A DNA stretch of 64,000 bases from an uncultured Christensenella sp. (GTDB lineage Bacteria; Bacillota; Clostridia; Christensenellales; Borkfalkiaceae). Under the pieces are notes generated by a model. It worked only from the letters and a program-made list of their open reading frames with translations. It did no database searches and was not told the DNA's origin. The stretch lies in the NCBI GenBank assembly GCA_910579705.1, contig CAJTUI010000011.1:21426-85425 (forward strand), in the 5' to 3' direction. A program made the position numbers and the translations under genes. Shown piece by piece: positions 50,621-60,265 of this stretch; the first letter of the stretch is position 1; every line of letters starts with the position of its first letter.

Positions 50621-51337
50621 TTAATCTTTCTTTTCAAGCTTAAATTCAACTGACGCAACGGTTGCGAGATACACGTGCGCCGCGCCCGCTTTCAAAAGTT
50701 TTCTGCATACGGTTTCCGCTGTTGCGCCCGTCGTTAAAACGTCGTCTACAAGCAGAATATTTTTGTCATTAACCTCATTGCGCTTTTTTACGCTGAAACA
50801 ACCTTTTAAATTTTTAAGGCGTTCTTTCTGGGACAGCGATTTTTGCTCGGAAGTGTCTTTGACCTTGACGACGGCGTTTTTCAAAACAGGTATGCTCGAG
50901 CGTACGGACAAACTTTTCGCAAGCAGTTCGCCCTGATTATATCCGCGCTTAATAACAGCCTTTTCGGTCATAGGCACGTATACGATACAGTCTGCCAGCG
51001 GTAATTGCTTTACTTTTTCGGCCAACAAATCGGCGAAATACTCTTTCAGGTATCCGTTTCCGTTTTTGAATTTTTTAATAAGAACGGCCGCGCCGTCCCT
51101 GTAAATAAGCGCAGAAACGCCTTTCTTGAAGAGAGGCGCCCGCGCTTTACATTCGTAACATATTTCCGCCCTGACAGTTTTTCTGCCGCAAACGGGACAG
51201 GTGGTTTTGTTGTTGAATTCTATCGTTTTTAAACATTCGTCACAGATGTTTGTTTCGAAAGTTTCTATGCCGCAAATATCGCAGGTGAAGTTATTGGGAA
51301 AAAGCGTTTCGCTTAGAAATTTACCCAGCCCTTTCAT
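50621..51337 (-). CDS. comF: ComF-family phosphoribosyltransferase-like protein
   Basis: 238 residues. N-terminal zinc-ribbon Cys pairs CDICG and CDEC (residues 19-34), then CPVCG and CYEC (about 46-61), precede a type I phosphoribosyltransferase domain whose PRPP loop reads [18 protein letters not shown] near residues 194-211. ComF assists single-strand DNA handling during natural transformation in Bacillus and Haemophilus; the exact activity is unknown. Here it follows metK (ATGA overlap) and so falls under the SAM riboswitch. comEC lies 12 kb away in the same window. Confidence 0.88.
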   Translation of the reverse strand: MKGLGKFLSETLFPNNFTCDICGIETFETNICDECLKTIEFNNKTTCPVCGRKTVRAEICYECKARAPLFKKGVSALIYRDGAAVLIKKFKNGNGYLKEYFADLLAEKVKQLPLADCIVYVPMTEKAVIKRGYNQGELLAKSLSVRSSIPVLKNAVVKVKDTSEQKSLSQKERLKNLKGCFSVKKRNEVNDKNILLVDDVLTTGATAETVCRKLLKAGAAHVYLATVASVEFKLEKKD

Positions 51338-52491
51338 AAATACTTTTTAAGGACTTCGGCGCGGTCGACTCTTTCCCAGGGCAGGCCCGATTTCCCGAAA
51401 TGTCCGTATGCCGCCGTTTCCGAATAAATGGGCGCGCGTAATCCCAGCTTTTTAATAATGGAATAGGGGCGCAGGTCAAACTCTTTTAAAACTATGTCTG
51501 CAATTTCTCCGTCGGGCAGTTTACCCGTGCCGTAGGTGTCTACGAAAACGGAAACGGGTCGGGATACGCCTATCGCGTAAGCCACCTGCAACTGCACCTC
51601 GTCGGCAAGCCCCGCGGCCACGATATTCTTGCAGATATACCTCGCCATATACGCCGCCGAGCGGTCGACCTTGGTCGGGTCTTTCCCCGAAAAAGCTCCG
51701 CCGCCGTGCGCGCACCTGCCGCCGTAAGTATCGACTATGATTTTTCTGCCGGTAAGCCCGCTGTCGCCTTCGGGCCCGCCTATTTCAAACCTGCCCGTGG
51801 GGTTGATAAAATACCTTGTGTTTTCGTCGAGAAGGGCGGAGGGGATAACGCTTATAACGTGCTTTAAGATATCTTCTTTAAGTTTCTCCTGAGAAACGTG
51901 CTCGTCGTGCTGTGCGGACACAACCACCGTTTCGATTCTCTTGGGCAGCCTGCCGTCGTATTCCACGGTCACCTGAGTTTTACCGTCTGGGCGGAGGTAG
52001 GGCGCAATGCCCGAAGTCCTGACGGTTTCCAGCCTTTTCGCGAGTTTATGCGCAAGCGAAATTGGCAGGGGCATAAGCTCCTCGGTTTCGCGGCAAGCGT
52101 AACCGAACATCATACCCTGGTCGCCCGCGCCGAGCAGGTCCTCGGCCTCGCCGCCCGCTTTATTCTCGATTGAGCTGTCTACGCCCAGCGCAATGTCGGG
52201 GCTCTGGCGGTGCACGGCCACGGTTATGTTGCATTTATCGTAAGAAAACGTTCCGAAGTCGTAGCCTATTTCCTTAATGGTTCGCCTTGCGGTCTGCTCG
52301 TAGTCCACTGCGGCGTCGGCCGTCACCTCGCCCATAATCATAAGCCTGTCATAGGCGGCGCAACACTCTATCGCGCACCTCGCGTTCGGGTCCTGCTTTA
52401 AAATCTCGTCTACTATCGCGTCGGAAATGCGGTCGCAAAGTTTGTCGGGGTGACCTTCAGTAACGCTTTCGCTTGTAAATAATTTCTTCAT
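51334..52491 (-). CDS. metK: S-adenosylmethionine synthetase
   Basis: Makes SAM from methionine and ATP. 385 residues. Family blocks are [17 protein letters not shown] (9-25), [12 protein letters not shown] near residues 119-130, [14 protein letters not shown] near residues 236-249, and [19 protein letters not shown] near residues 261-279. The SAM riboswitch lies upstream of the GNAT gene that precedes metK by 7 nt, so SAM should repress its own synthesis. comF overlaps the stop by 4 nt. Confidence 0.97.
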   Translation of the reverse strand: MKKLFTSESVTEGHPDKLCDRISDAIVDEILKQDPNARCAIECCAAYDRLMIMGEVTADAAVDYEQTARRTIKEIGYDFGTFSYDKCNITVAVHRQSPDIALGVDSSIENKAGGEAEDLLGAGDQGMMFGYACRETEELMPLPISLAHKLAKRLETVRTSGIAPYLRPDGKTQVTVEYDGRLPKRIETVVVSAQHDEHVSQEKLKEDILKHVISVIPSALLDENTRYFINPTGRFEIGGPEGDSGLTGRKIIVDTYGGRCAHGGGAFSGKDPTKVDRSAAYMARYICKNIVAAGLADEVQLQVAYAIGVSRPVSVFVDTYGTGKLPDGEIADIVLKEFDLRPYSIIKKLGLRAPIYSETAAYGHFGKSGLPWERVDRAEVLKKYL

Positions 52492-52498
52492 AATAACC

Positions 52499-52930
52499 TC
52501 ACGTATTCTTAATCATTTGTATATAGGGTAAAACCGCGAACCCGCCGTCCCTGTAAATTTTAACTGCGCGTTCGTTATCTTTCTCGACTTCGAGCCTCAA
52601 CAAAACGTTGCACGAAATCTTTTCGGCGTATCGCAAAAACTCTTTCGCAATGCCAAGTCCCCTGAAATTCGGCAAAACAAACAGTTCGTCAATCCAAAGC
52701 ACCGTGCCGCCGAACTCCTGCGAGGCGTAGGGGACGGTAAGCGCGTAACCCGCGCATTCGCCGCCGTGCTCGAATATGTATCCGTGCACGAAAACGTCCT
52801 TTAAAATTTCCGGCCAGAACGCTTCCCGCTTATCGTTCCCGATAGCCGAAAGTGCCGCGCCCGACGCATAAAACTGCTCCGACATTTTAAAATATATCTC
52901 TTTATCCGTACACTCTATTTTTCTGATCAT
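52499..52930 (-). CDS. GNAT-family N-acetyltransferase
   Basis: 143 residues from the ATG at 52930; an earlier in-frame ATG would lie inside the riboswitch terminator. The acetyl-CoA site is [19 protein letters not shown] near residues 82-100 (R/Q-x-x-G-x-G/A form: RGLGIA), and a C-terminal [21 protein letters not shown] near residues 110-131 is typical of GNAT motif B. The substrate is unknown. As first gene after a SAM riboswitch and directly before metK, it may act on methionine, polyamines or a related metabolite, but this is inferred from position only. Confidence 0.85.
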   Translation of the reverse strand: MIRKIECTDKEIYFKMSEQFYASGAALSAIGNDKREAFWPEILKDVFVHGYIFEHGGECAGYALTVPYASQEFGGTVLWIDELFVLPNFRGLGIAKEFLRYAEKISCNVLLRLEVEKDNERAVKIYRDGGFAVLPYIQMIKNT

Positions 52931-52959
52931 AATAAAAAATCCCCGCGGACCTGGCGGGG
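52931..52959 (-). terminator. Attenuator hairpin of the SAM riboswitch
   Basis: On the minus strand CCCCGC/GCGGGG (52959-52954, 52946-52941) with a 7-nt loop is followed by a T-rich run directly before the GNAT start codon. Formation would stop the GNAT-metK-comF transcript. Confidence 0.8.
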
Positions 52960-52976
52960 TAAAAATCAATTATAAT

Positions 52977-53057
52977 CCCATAGGTCTCGGCGTTAGCACC
53001 TTGCTTGGCAGGTTGCTGTGTGGTCAGGGAGCCGTTCTCTCGCACACTCTTTATAGG
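52977..53057 (-). promoter_or_regulatory. SAM-I-clan riboswitch aptamer (compact form)
   Basis: On the minus strand P1 pairs CCTATA (53057-53052) with TATGGG (52982-52977). Inside are GAGAGAACGGC, GACCACACAGCAACC and AAGGTGCTAACGCC, which match the SAM-binding core of S-box RNAs (GGC, GCAACC, GGTGCTAA). After GGTGCTAA the RNA closes P1 almost at once, so the P4 arm of standard SAM-I appears missing, as in SAM-IV-like variants. Followed by a terminator and then GNAT-metK. Confidence 0.85.
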
Positions 53058-53066
53058 TTTGAACGG

Positions 53067-53095
53067 ATTATATCATAATTGCGTTATGCTGTCAA
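53067..53095 (-). promoter_or_regulatory. Consensus promoter of the SAM riboswitch operon
   Basis: On the minus strand TTGACA (53095-53090), 17 bp, TATAAT (53072-53067): all 12 positions match the sigma-A consensus. The start is expected near 53060, at the foot of the aptamer. Confidence 0.9.
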
Positions 53096-53102
53096 TCAAA
53101 AC

Positions 53103-53131
53103 TTGCAATTTTCGCCGCAATAATTTATAAT
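53103..53131 (+). promoter_or_regulatory. Promoter of the PflX-like gene, predicted leaderless
   Basis: TTGCAA (53103-53108), 17 bp, TATAAT (53126-53131). The ATG at 53138 is 6 nt past the -10 box, so transcription should begin at or beside the start codon. Back-to-back with the riboswitch promoter. Confidence 0.75.
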
Positions 53132-53137
53132 GGGTTT

Positions 53138-53989
53138 ATGAATTGTAAACGTTGCCCCGTCGCGTGCGGGGCGGACAGACCCGCGCATAACGGCGCGTGC
53201 GGGGTAAACGGGTTAAAGATTGCAAAGTACTATCTACACAGATACGAGGAGCCGCCTGTATCTTTTAAGAACGGTAGCGGCTGCGTATTTTTTTGCGGCT
53301 GCTCGTTAAAGTGCGTGTTTTGTCAGAACTACGAGTTGTCGCGCAATACCCGCGGTAAAGAAATCACTCCGAGCCGCCTTTCGGAAATCTTCGCAGAACT
53401 GGAAGAGGCTGGGGCGGAAAACATAAACCTTGTCAACCCCACGCATTATCTGGACGATATTGCTCGGGCTTTCGAAATATACCGTCCGAAAATCCCCGTG
53501 GTATACAACACGCACGGATACGAAACATTGCAAAGCCTGGAAATTGCCGATAAGTTTACGGATATTTATTTACCCGATTTGAAATTCATCGACCCCTTTC
53601 TTGCAAAAAGGTATACCGCGCGTGCCGATTACGCGGACTATGCGTTGCCCGCGGTAAAGTTTATGTCGGGCAAGCCGCTGAAAATGAGCGCGGACGGGAA
53701 AATGCTTTCGGGCTGTATAGTAAGACACCTGATACTTCCGCTAGCCGCGTACGACTCGGTGGAAGTGGTTAAGTTTGTTTCCACATTGCCCGACAGCGTG
53801 TATTTCAGTCTTATGAGCCAGTACACGCCGTACGGCGAAATAGAACGATTTAAGGAATTACAGCGCAGAATTACCGCGCGCGAGTATGACAGGGTGCTGT
53901 CGGCTGTAAAAGAACACGGCCTGAAAAACGTGTTTTTGCAGGAGCACGGCAGTGCTGACGAACGATATATACCCGACTGGGATTACTGA
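53138..53989 (+). CDS. PflX-like radical SAM protein
   Basis: 283 residues resembling COG1313 (PflX, a pyruvate-formate-lyase-activase relative). The cluster ligands CxxxCxxC are Cys55, Cys59 and Cys62 (GCSLKCVFCQNYE). A second Cys set lies at the N-terminus (Cys3, Cys6, Cys10, Cys21), as is usual in this group. NLVNPTHYLDDI near residues 100-111, YNTHGYE and DIYLPDLKF follow the partial TIM barrel. No glycyl-radical enzyme gene is adjacent, so the target is unknown. The N-terminal Cys set supports the ATG at 53138 even though it has no ribosome site. Confidence 0.87.
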   Translation: MNCKRCPVACGADRPAHNGACGVNGLKIAKYYLHRYEEPPVSFKNGSGCVFFCGCSLKCVFCQNYELSRNTRGKEITPSRLSEIFAELEEAGAENINLVNPTHYLDDIARAFEIYRPKIPVVYNTHGYETLQSLEIADKFTDIYLPDLKFIDPFLAKRYTARADYADYALPAVKFMSGKPLKMSADGKMLSGCIVRHLILPLAAYDSVEVVKFVSTLPDSVYFSLMSQYTPYGEIERFKELQRRITAREYDRVLSAVKEHGLKNVFLQEHGSADERYIPDWDY

Positions 53990-53994
53990 TTATT

Positions 53995-55863
53995 ATGTTA
54001 ATTACACTCGACAACGTAACTTTCGGCTATGACGGAAATCCGATATTGGAACAGGTTTCGTTCGCTCTCAACGAGGGCGAGCGCGTCGGCCTTATCGGCG
54101 CGAACGGCGAAGGCAAGACCACGCTTATAAGGCTTATTTCGGGCGAGCTGGAAGCGGAGCAGGGCTCTGTTATCAAAAAGAACGGAATAAAGATAGGTTA
54201 TCTCGAACAGAACGGCGGCTATACCAGCGGCAACACGGTCTATAAGGAAATGCTGGAAATTTTCAGGGAAGAGCTTGACGCGGTCGAAAAGCTTTCCGCA
54301 CTCTCCGCTGAGCTTGCCGCTACCGAATACGGCGGGCGCGAGTACGGCGCTTTGGCGGCTAAGATCGAAAGCCTTAACAAGTTTCTTGCCGCGCGCGACT
54401 GTTTCGACGTGGATGTTAAAATAAAGACCGTGCTCAACGGCATAGGCTTTTCGCAGATGTACGACAGGGTTATAGACACTATGTCGGGCGGCGAAAAGAC
54501 GAGAATGAAACTTGCGCGCCTTCTTTTGGAACAGCCCGATTTATTGATTCTGGACGAGCCGACAAACCACCTCGATATTTCCACGCTTTTCTGGCTTGAA
54601 GAATATCTTCAAACGTTCGGCGGCGCGATTTTCGTCGTATCGCACGACAGATATTTTCTGGACAGGATAGCGGGGCGAATACTGGAAATAGAAAACAAGC
54701 GCCTTCTATCGTTTGCGGGCAACTATTCGAAATATAAAATTCTCAAAGCCGACTTGTGCGCAAGGCGGTTGAAGGACTACGAGGCCCAGCAGGAGGAGAT
54801 AGCAAAGTTACAGGATTACGTGGACAGGAACATCGCCCGCGCAACCACCGCGAAGTCTGCGCAGAGCCGCGTCAAACAGCTTGAAAAAATGCAGATACTC
54901 GAAAAGCCGTACGTGCCGCATAAACCGCCCGTGTTTAAGTTTTGTTTCGAAATCCAGCCGTATGAAAATGTTCTGGAAATAAGCGGACTGAATTTAAGCC
55001 GCGGCGCGAAAAATCTTATTACGGACGGGAACCTGAACGTTATGCGCGGAGAAAAGCTTGCCGTCGTAGGCGAAAACGGCACGGGCAAGAGTACGCTTTT
55101 GAAAGAGATTATGAACGGCAATCCCGCGATAAAGGCGGGGCGGTTCGTCAGGTTCGCGTACTACGATCAGGAAACGGCAAACCTGAACGGCGACAACACG
55201 GTCTTGCAGGAGCTGTGGGAGCGGCACGTCGGCTATACCCAGACCGAGGCGCGTTCGGCGTTGGCGCGGTGCGGACTGTTTGCGGAGGATATGTCAAAGA
55301 CTGTCAAATCGCTTTCGGGCGGGGAGAGGGCCAAGCTTGCGCTTTGCGTTCTGGAATGCGAGCGCGGCAACGTTCTTTTAATGGACGAGCCGACAAACCA
55401 TCTTGACCTGCCCGCGCGCGAGGGGCTGGAACAGGCGTTGAAGGAGTTCGACGGAACGCTTATTTTCGTTTCGCACGACAGGTATTTCATTTCGGCGCTT
55501 GCGCAGAACGTGGCGGAGATCAGCGGCGGACATTTAGTCAAGTTCGAGGGCGGTTACGAAAGTTATACCGCGGAAAAGAAAAAGGCGGCGGAGCCGCAAA
55601 AGAGCGCGCCCGTCGCCGCGGAGGAAAAAAGCTTTTACCGTTCCAAAAAGGACAGGGCGGAGGAAGAGAAGAAAAAACAGTTTGTTAAGAAACTCGAAAC
55701 GCAAATTGCGGAGTGCGAAAAGCGCGAAGAGGAGATAAACGGGTTGCTCGCCCGCCCCGATGTCGCCTCCGACTACACGCAGGTCAGCGTTCTTGTCGAG
55801 GAGCTGGAAGGCATAAAATTACAGATTGATAGTCTTTACAAACAGTACGAAACCGTGCTATAA
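53995..55863 (+). CDS. ABC-F family ATPase
   Basis: 622 residues, two ABC domains on one chain without membrane segments. Walker A sequences are GANGEGKTT (near residue 36) and GENGTGKST (near residue 360), signatures MSGGEKTRMKLA and LSGGERAKLAL, and Walker B segments LLILDEPTNHLD and VLLMDEPTNHLD. The inter-domain linker (about 240-320) is the ribosomal P-site tRNA interaction motif, and a charged coiled coil fills about 525-622. Members act on ribosomes in translation or antibiotic protection. Length and C-terminal coil are closest to the Uup/YdiF-type, not to a known resistance factor, but this is not firm. Confidence 0.92.
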   Translation: MLITLDNVTFGYDGNPILEQVSFALNEGERVGLIGANGEGKTTLIRLISGELEAEQGSVIKKNGIKIGYLEQNGGYTSGNTVYKEMLEIFREELDAVEKLSALSAELAATEYGGREYGALAAKIESLNKFLAARDCFDVDVKIKTVLNGIGFSQMYDRVIDTMSGGEKTRMKLARLLLEQPDLLILDEPTNHLDISTLFWLEEYLQTFGGAIFVVSHDRYFLDRIAGRILEIENKRLLSFAGNYSKYKILKADLCARRLKDYEAQQEEIAKLQDYVDRNIARATTAKSAQSRVKQLEKMQILEKPYVPHKPPVFKFCFEIQPYENVLEISGLNLSRGAKNLITDGNLNVMRGEKLAVVGENGTGKSTLLKEIMNGNPAIKAGRFVRFAYYDQETANLNGDNTVLQELWERHVGYTQTEARSALARCGLFAEDMSKTVKSLSGGERAKLALCVLECERGNVLLMDEPTNHLDLPAREGLEQALKEFDGTLIFVSHDRYFISALAQNVAEISGGHLVKFEGGYESYTAEKKKAAEPQKSAPVAAEEKSFYRSKKDRAEEEKKKQFVKKLETQIAECEKREEEINGLLARPDVASDYTQVSVLVEELEGIKLQIDSLYKQYETVL

Positions 55864-55911
55864 TATAATGCGGAATTAATCTTTGTCGCTTTGCGGCGGG
55901 AGGATTTGGAT

Positions 55912-56925
55912 ATGGACGAACAGAACAAAGAAGAAGAGAAAGTGACTATACGTCACACCATAAACGCGGAAGAAACGTTCACGCTTGCCAAAGACGTTTA
56001 CGATATGCGCAGCGTGATTAAAAACATCTATAATAACCGCGCGGTTATCGCGCGCAGGCTCAACCTGTTATCAATGTCCGTCAGCCTTGTGTTTACGGTG
56101 CTGTACGTATCGTACATACTCTTTACGGGTATATTAAACAAACTCAGTCTGTACACGGAAATAGCTATGTATTGCCTTATCGGCGTTTACGTAGCGTTGT
56201 TTATAACGCTTTTCGTGGTTATGACGTGCAGTCTTAAGGCAAAGGCGACAAACATTAAAAAGTATACGAAAACGCTGTCCGTTTTCAGGTATATTCTGCG
56301 CCTGTTGTCGCTTGCTATGGCAATCGCGGCGATAGTTTTAGCTAATTTTTCGGAAGGCTCGGCGAAAAATATTGCGCTCGACATAGTGCTTATAATAATT
56401 TCAATTATTTGTCTTATCGTCCAGCTGATACCGCTGATATTCGGAAGTTTGGGTAAGCTGGCAAGATGGTTGCTTTCGCCCGTGAAAATAAAGCGCCGTT
56501 TCTCGCAGGTCGCGTTGGAGTGGTATGAACTTACCGTAACTTCGGGCGCGGAAAGCAAGGCGATTAAGCGCGTGTCGCAGAAATACCACTCGGAAATAGG
56601 CGTTTGTCTGGATAATTTCTTAATCCCCGCTTTCGGTAAAAAATACGTTTCGGCGATTAAATCCGCGCATATATTAAGCGTTGCGGAAAGCGCCGCGGAA
56701 GAGGACCGCCCCGTAGTTGAAGGCATTTTGAAAAACGTTTTCGAATATGCTACGGAGTGCGGCTACGTAACATTCAATCCTTGCAGGGATCTTAATTTTT
56801 CGGGCAGTATAGAAGAGGAAGTTAAACAGCCCAAAACGGTCAAGACAAGGCTTGCGGGCATAGGTAAAAAAATAGGTATGTCTATACTCGACAAGTATAT
56901 CGAGAAAAACACCGACAAAGATTGA
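55912..56925 (+). CDS. Membrane protein of unknown function
   Basis: 337 residues from the ATG at 55912, which follows GGGAGGATTTG; an earlier frame start is less well placed. A charged N-terminus (EQNKEEEKVTIRHTINAEET) precedes four hydrophobic helices between about residues 45 and 190. The C-terminal ~150 residues are soluble and helical, with a KYHSEIGVCLDNFLIPAFGKKY segment (split near residues 225-246). The end is basic. I do not recognise a family. It lies 48 nt after the ABC-F gene and may share its transcript. Confidence 0.75.
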   Translation: MDEQNKEEEKVTIRHTINAEETFTLAKDVYDMRSVIKNIYNNRAVIARRLNLLSMSVSLVFTVLYVSYILFTGILNKLSLYTEIAMYCLIGVYVALFITLFVVMTCSLKAKATNIKKYTKTLSVFRYILRLLSLAMAIAAIVLANFSEGSAKNIALDIVLIIISIICLIVQLIPLIFGSLGKLARWLLSPVKIKRRFSQVALEWYELTVTSGAESKAIKRVSQKYHSEIGVCLDNFLIPAFGKKYVSAIKSAHILSVAESAAEEDRPVVEGILKNVFEYATECGYVTFNPCRDLNFSGSIEEEVKQPKTVKTRLAGIGKKIGMSILDKYIEKNTDKD

Positions 56926-56937
56926 GGATAAATAAAA

Positions 56938-56970
56938 GCGGCGGCGCTGTACAGCGTCGCCACTTTAAAT
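56938..56970. terminator. Palindromic terminator between membrane-protein gene and glyQS
   Basis: GGCGGCGCTGT/ACAGCGTCGCC (56940-56950, 56951-56961), 11 bp with one G-U pair, is flanked by T-rich and A-rich ends for the two convergent genes. Confidence 0.7.
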
Positions 56971-58374
56971 TTAAAATTCAAGGCTGTTTTGAATGTACGT
57001 TTCCAGCTCGTCTATTTTCAGTCTTATCTGTTGCATACTGTCTCTGTCGCGCACGGTAACCGTATCGTCGTTCAGCGTGTCGAAATCGACGGTGATACAG
57101 TACGGCGTGCCTATTTCGTCCTGACGGCGGTATCTCTTGCCGATAGAACCCGTCACGTCATAGGTAACGGAAAATTTTTTCGCAAGCCTTGCGTAAACCT
57201 CGTCCGCCTTTTCGGACAGTCCTTTCTGCAAGGGCAGTACGGCGGCCTTGAAAGGCGCAAGGAAGGGGTGCAGTCTTAAAACAGTCCTCACGTCATTCTT
57301 GCTCTCGTCGAGAACTTCCTCGTCGTACGCGTCGGTAAGGAACGCGAGAACGACTCTCTCCGCGCCGAGCGAGGGCTCAATAACGTACGGAACGTACTTT
57401 TCGTTTGTCGCGGGGTCGGTGTATTCCATATTTTCCCCGCTTTCCGCGGCGTGCTGTTTAAGGTCGTAATCCGTTCTGTCGGCAATGCCCCAAAGCTCGC
57501 CCCAGCCGAACGCGAAATTGTACTCGAAATCGGTCGTCGCTTTGGAATAGAAACAAAGCTCTTCGGGGGAGTGGTCGCGAAGTTTAAGGTTTTCTTCCTT
57601 CATTCCGAGCGTGAGTAGGAAGTTTTTGCAGTACTCTTTCCAGTATCCGAACCATTCCAGATCGGTCCCTGGTTTACAGAAAAATTCCAGTTCCATCTGC
57701 TCGAACTCGCGCACGCGGAAGATAAAGTTTCCGGGCGTGATTTCGTTTCTGAACGATTTTCCTATCTGTCCGATACCGAAAGGCACGCGAAGACGCGAAG
57801 AACGCTGCACGTTTTTGAAGTTTACGAATATGCCCTGCGCGGTTTCGGGACGGAGGTATACGGTGTTTACGCTGTCCTCGGTAACGCCCTGAAAGGTTTT
57901 GAACATAAGGTTGAATTTTCTTATGGGCGTGAAGTCGCTCTTGCCGCATACGGGGCAGTTGATTTTCTTTTCGGTTATAAAGCTTTCCAGCGCGTCGTTG
58001 TCCATAGCCTCGATTTTAACGTCCAGACCGTGTTTTTTGCAATAATCTTCTATGAGATTGTCGGCGCGGTGTCTTGCCTTGCAGTTTCTGCAATCCATAA
58101 GCGGGTCGGAAAATCCGCCGAGATGGCCGGAGGCTTTCCAGGTCCTCGGGTTCATAAGTATCGCGCAGTCAAGGCCCGTGTTGTACGGCGTTTCCTGTAC
58201 GAATTTTTTCCACCACGCTTTTTTAACGTTGTTTTTAAGCTCCACGCCGAGCGGTCCGAAATCCCAGGTGTTGGCAAGTCCGCCGTATATCTCGCTTCCG
58301 GGGAAGATGAATCCCCTGTTTTTGCAAAGCGCAACAAGCTTTTCCATTGTCACGGCGCGTTTTTTGTCTGCCAT
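56971..58374 (-). CDS. glyQS: Glycyl-tRNA synthetase, dimeric type
   Basis: Charges tRNA-Gly. 467 residues, a class II enzyme of the alpha2 form found in many Clostridia and in Bacilli relatives of the eukaryotic type. Features are the N-terminal [21 protein letters not shown] (split near residues 17-36), motif 2 [29 protein letters not shown] (near residues 195-223), motif 3 [10 protein letters not shown] near residues 333-342, and a C-terminal anticodon-binding domain (from about 365). A small hairpin CCGTATT/AATACGG (58411-58392) lies in its leader. I saw no T-box features upstream. Confidence 0.95.
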   Translation of the reverse strand: MADKKRAVTMEKLVALCKNRGFIFPGSEIYGGLANTWDFGPLGVELKNNVKKAWWKKFVQETPYNTGLDCAILMNPRTWKASGHLGGFSDPLMDCRNCKARHRADNLIEDYCKKHGLDVKIEAMDNDALESFITEKKINCPVCGKSDFTPIRKFNLMFKTFQGVTEDSVNTVYLRPETAQGIFVNFKNVQRSSRLRVPFGIGQIGKSFRNEITPGNFIFRVREFEQMELEFFCKPGTDLEWFGYWKEYCKNFLLTLGMKEENLKLRDHSPEELCFYSKATTDFEYNFAFGWGELWGIADRTDYDLKQHAAESGENMEYTDPATNEKYVPYVIEPSLGAERVVLAFLTDAYDEEVLDESKNDVRTVLRLHPFLAPFKAAVLPLQKGLSEKADEVYARLAKKFSVTYDVTGSIGKRYRRQDEIGTPYCITVDFDTLNDDTVTVRDRDSMQQIRLKIDELETYIQNSLEF

Positions 58375-58524
58375 ATAAAATTCTCCTTACGCCGTATTTG
58401 GTTTAATACGGACTTTAAATATAATAACACAATTTTATAAAAAAATGCGTTTCAAGTCAAGCAAAGGGCTTGCAAAAAAATTAAAAAAAGTATTGTCAAA
58501 TAATATACTTTTAACTTGCACGTG

Positions 58525-58533
58525 TGGTATAAT
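58525..58533 (+). promoter_or_regulatory. Extended -10 promoter of the formate-THF ligase gene
   Basis: TGGTATAAT (TG-N-TATAAT) at 58525-58533. There is no good -35 at 17 bp, as is common for extended -10 promoters. The leader is about 40 nt with GAGGTG before the ATG at 58581. Confidence 0.6.
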
Positions 58534-58580
58534 GTAACAAACTGTAATAAATATCAATTACAAATTTTGCGAGGTGCGGA

Positions 58581-60245
58581 ATGTTGTCGGATATCGAAAT
58601 CGCCGAAAGCTGTAAGCTTAAAGACGTCAGGGAAATAGCGCGTAAGCTCGGACTCGACGAAGACGGGATAGAGCTGTACGGAAAATACAAAGCGAAAATA
58701 GACCTGAAAAAAGTCAATCCCAAATCAAAACTTATTCTGGTCACCGCCATTAACCCCACGGCCAGCGGCGAGGGCAAGACCACCGTATCGATCGGACTTG
58801 CAGACGGTATGGCAAAGCTCGGCAAAAGCGTTTGTCTTGCTTTGAGGGAGCCGTCGCTCGGTCCCGTTTTCGGTATCAAAGGCGGTGCGGCGGGCGGCGG
58901 ATACGCGCAGGTCGTGCCTATGGCGGACATCAATTTGCATTTTACGGGCGATTTGCACGCCATTACCGCGGCCAACAACTTGCTTTGCGCTATGATAGAC
59001 AACCATATATTCCGCGGCAACGCGCTTAAAATAAAGGAAGTGTATTTCCGCCGTTGTATGGATATGAACGACCGCGCGCTCAGGGACGTTACGATTTCCT
59101 GCGAGGCGGGTACTATGAAAGGCTGTGAAAGTTACAGCAGGAAAGAGGGGTTCGAAATAACCGCGGCGTCGGAAATTATGGCCGTGCTTTGTCTTGCGCT
59201 CGACCTTGCGGACCTTAAACGCAGGATAGGCAACATTGTTGTCGGTATAGACGAAAACGGCGGTTACGTCCGCGCAAGCAGTCTTCACGCCGAGGGCGCG
59301 ATGGCAACGCTTTTGAAAGACGCTATAAAACCCAACCTCGTCCAGACCCTCGAAGGCACGCCCGCGATAGTCCACGGCGGCCCGTTCGCCAATATCGCGC
59401 ACGGTTGCAATTCCGTACGCGCCACGTACACGGCAATGACGCTTGCCGATTATGCCGTCACGGAGGCGGGGTTCGGCGCGGATTTGGGCGCGGAGAAATT
59501 TCTGGACACCAAGTGCCGCGTGGCTGGTATTCAGCCAGACTGCGTGGTAATAGTAGCAACCGTCAAGGCGCTTAAACTTCACGGCGGCGCGGACAAGGCC
59601 GCGTTGTCGGAGGAGAACGTCCCCGCGCTCAGGGCGGGATTGCCAAATCTTTTAAAGCATATAGAAAATATCAAAAAAGTTTATAACCGTCCCGCGGTGG
59701 TTGCAATGAACAGGTTTGCAACCGACACTCAGGCGGAGATAGACGAGGTTATCGCGGCGTGCAGGGATACGGGCGCGAAAGCGGTATTTACGGACGTGTT
59801 TATGAAAGGCGGCGAGGGCGGTAAGGAGCTTGCCCGCGCGGTAATTGAGGAGTGCGGGCGCGGCGGCGCGGCTATGAGCTATGCGTACTCGCTCGAAGAC
59901 GATATTAAAACGAAGATAAACGACATAGTAAAGAACGTGTACGGCGGCAAAGGCGCGGAGTTTACCGACGAGGCGAAAAGGAAGATTGCCGAAATAGAGA
60001 GCAAGGGTATAAAGGGCTTGCCCGTAATAATCGCAAAGACCCAGTATTCGCTTTCGGACGACGCGGCAAAGCTTTCCAGACCCGAAAACTTTACCGTTAA
60101 GGTGCGCGACATAATCTACAAGGGCGGCGCGGAGTTCATAGTGGCTGTCGCGGGTTCGGTTATGCTTATGCCGGGGCTTGGTAAAGTACCCAGTGCTGAG
60201 CATATAGATATAGACGCGGACGGAAACATTACAGGACTTTCTTAA
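58581..60245 (+). CDS. fhs: Formate-tetrahydrofolate ligase
   Basis: ATP-dependent attachment of formate to tetrahydrofolate, giving 10-formyl-THF for purines, formyl-Met or acetogenic carbon flow. 554 residues, the usual length. The P-loop is NPTASGEGKTTVSIGLADGM (residues 55-74). LREPSLGPVFGIKGGAAGGG near residues 87-106 and the folate/formate region HGGPFANIAHGCNS near residues 266-279 are typical. Other one-carbon genes (folD, methylene-THF enzymes) are not in the window, so acetogenesis cannot be claimed. Confidence 0.97.
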   Translation: MLSDIEIAESCKLKDVREIARKLGLDEDGIELYGKYKAKIDLKKVNPKSKLILVTAINPTASGEGKTTVSIGLADGMAKLGKSVCLALREPSLGPVFGIKGGAAGGGYAQVVPMADINLHFTGDLHAITAANNLLCAMIDNHIFRGNALKIKEVYFRRCMDMNDRALRDVTISCEAGTMKGCESYSRKEGFEITAASEIMAVLCLALDLADLKRRIGNIVVGIDENGGYVRASSLHAEGAMATLLKDAIKPNLVQTLEGTPAIVHGGPFANIAHGCNSVRATYTAMTLADYAVTEAGFGADLGAEKFLDTKCRVAGIQPDCVVIVATVKALKLHGGADKAALSEENVPALRAGLPNLLKHIENIKKVYNRPAVVAMNRFATDTQAEIDEVIAACRDTGAKAVFTDVFMKGGEGGKELARAVIEECGRGGAAMSYAYSLEDDIKTKINDIVKNVYGGKGAEFTDEAKRKIAEIESKGIKGLPVIIAKTQYSLSDDAAKLSRPENFTVKVRDIIYKGGAEFIVAVAGSVMLMPGLGKVPSAEHIDIDADGNITGLS

Positions 60246-60265
60246 ATTTTCAAGGATATATTTTT

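Noticed and set aside
58375-58580. Possible T-box leader upstream of glyQS
   Set aside because: Only a small 7-bp hairpin is present. No AGGGTGG-type T-box sequence, specifier loop or terminator/antiterminator pair was found.
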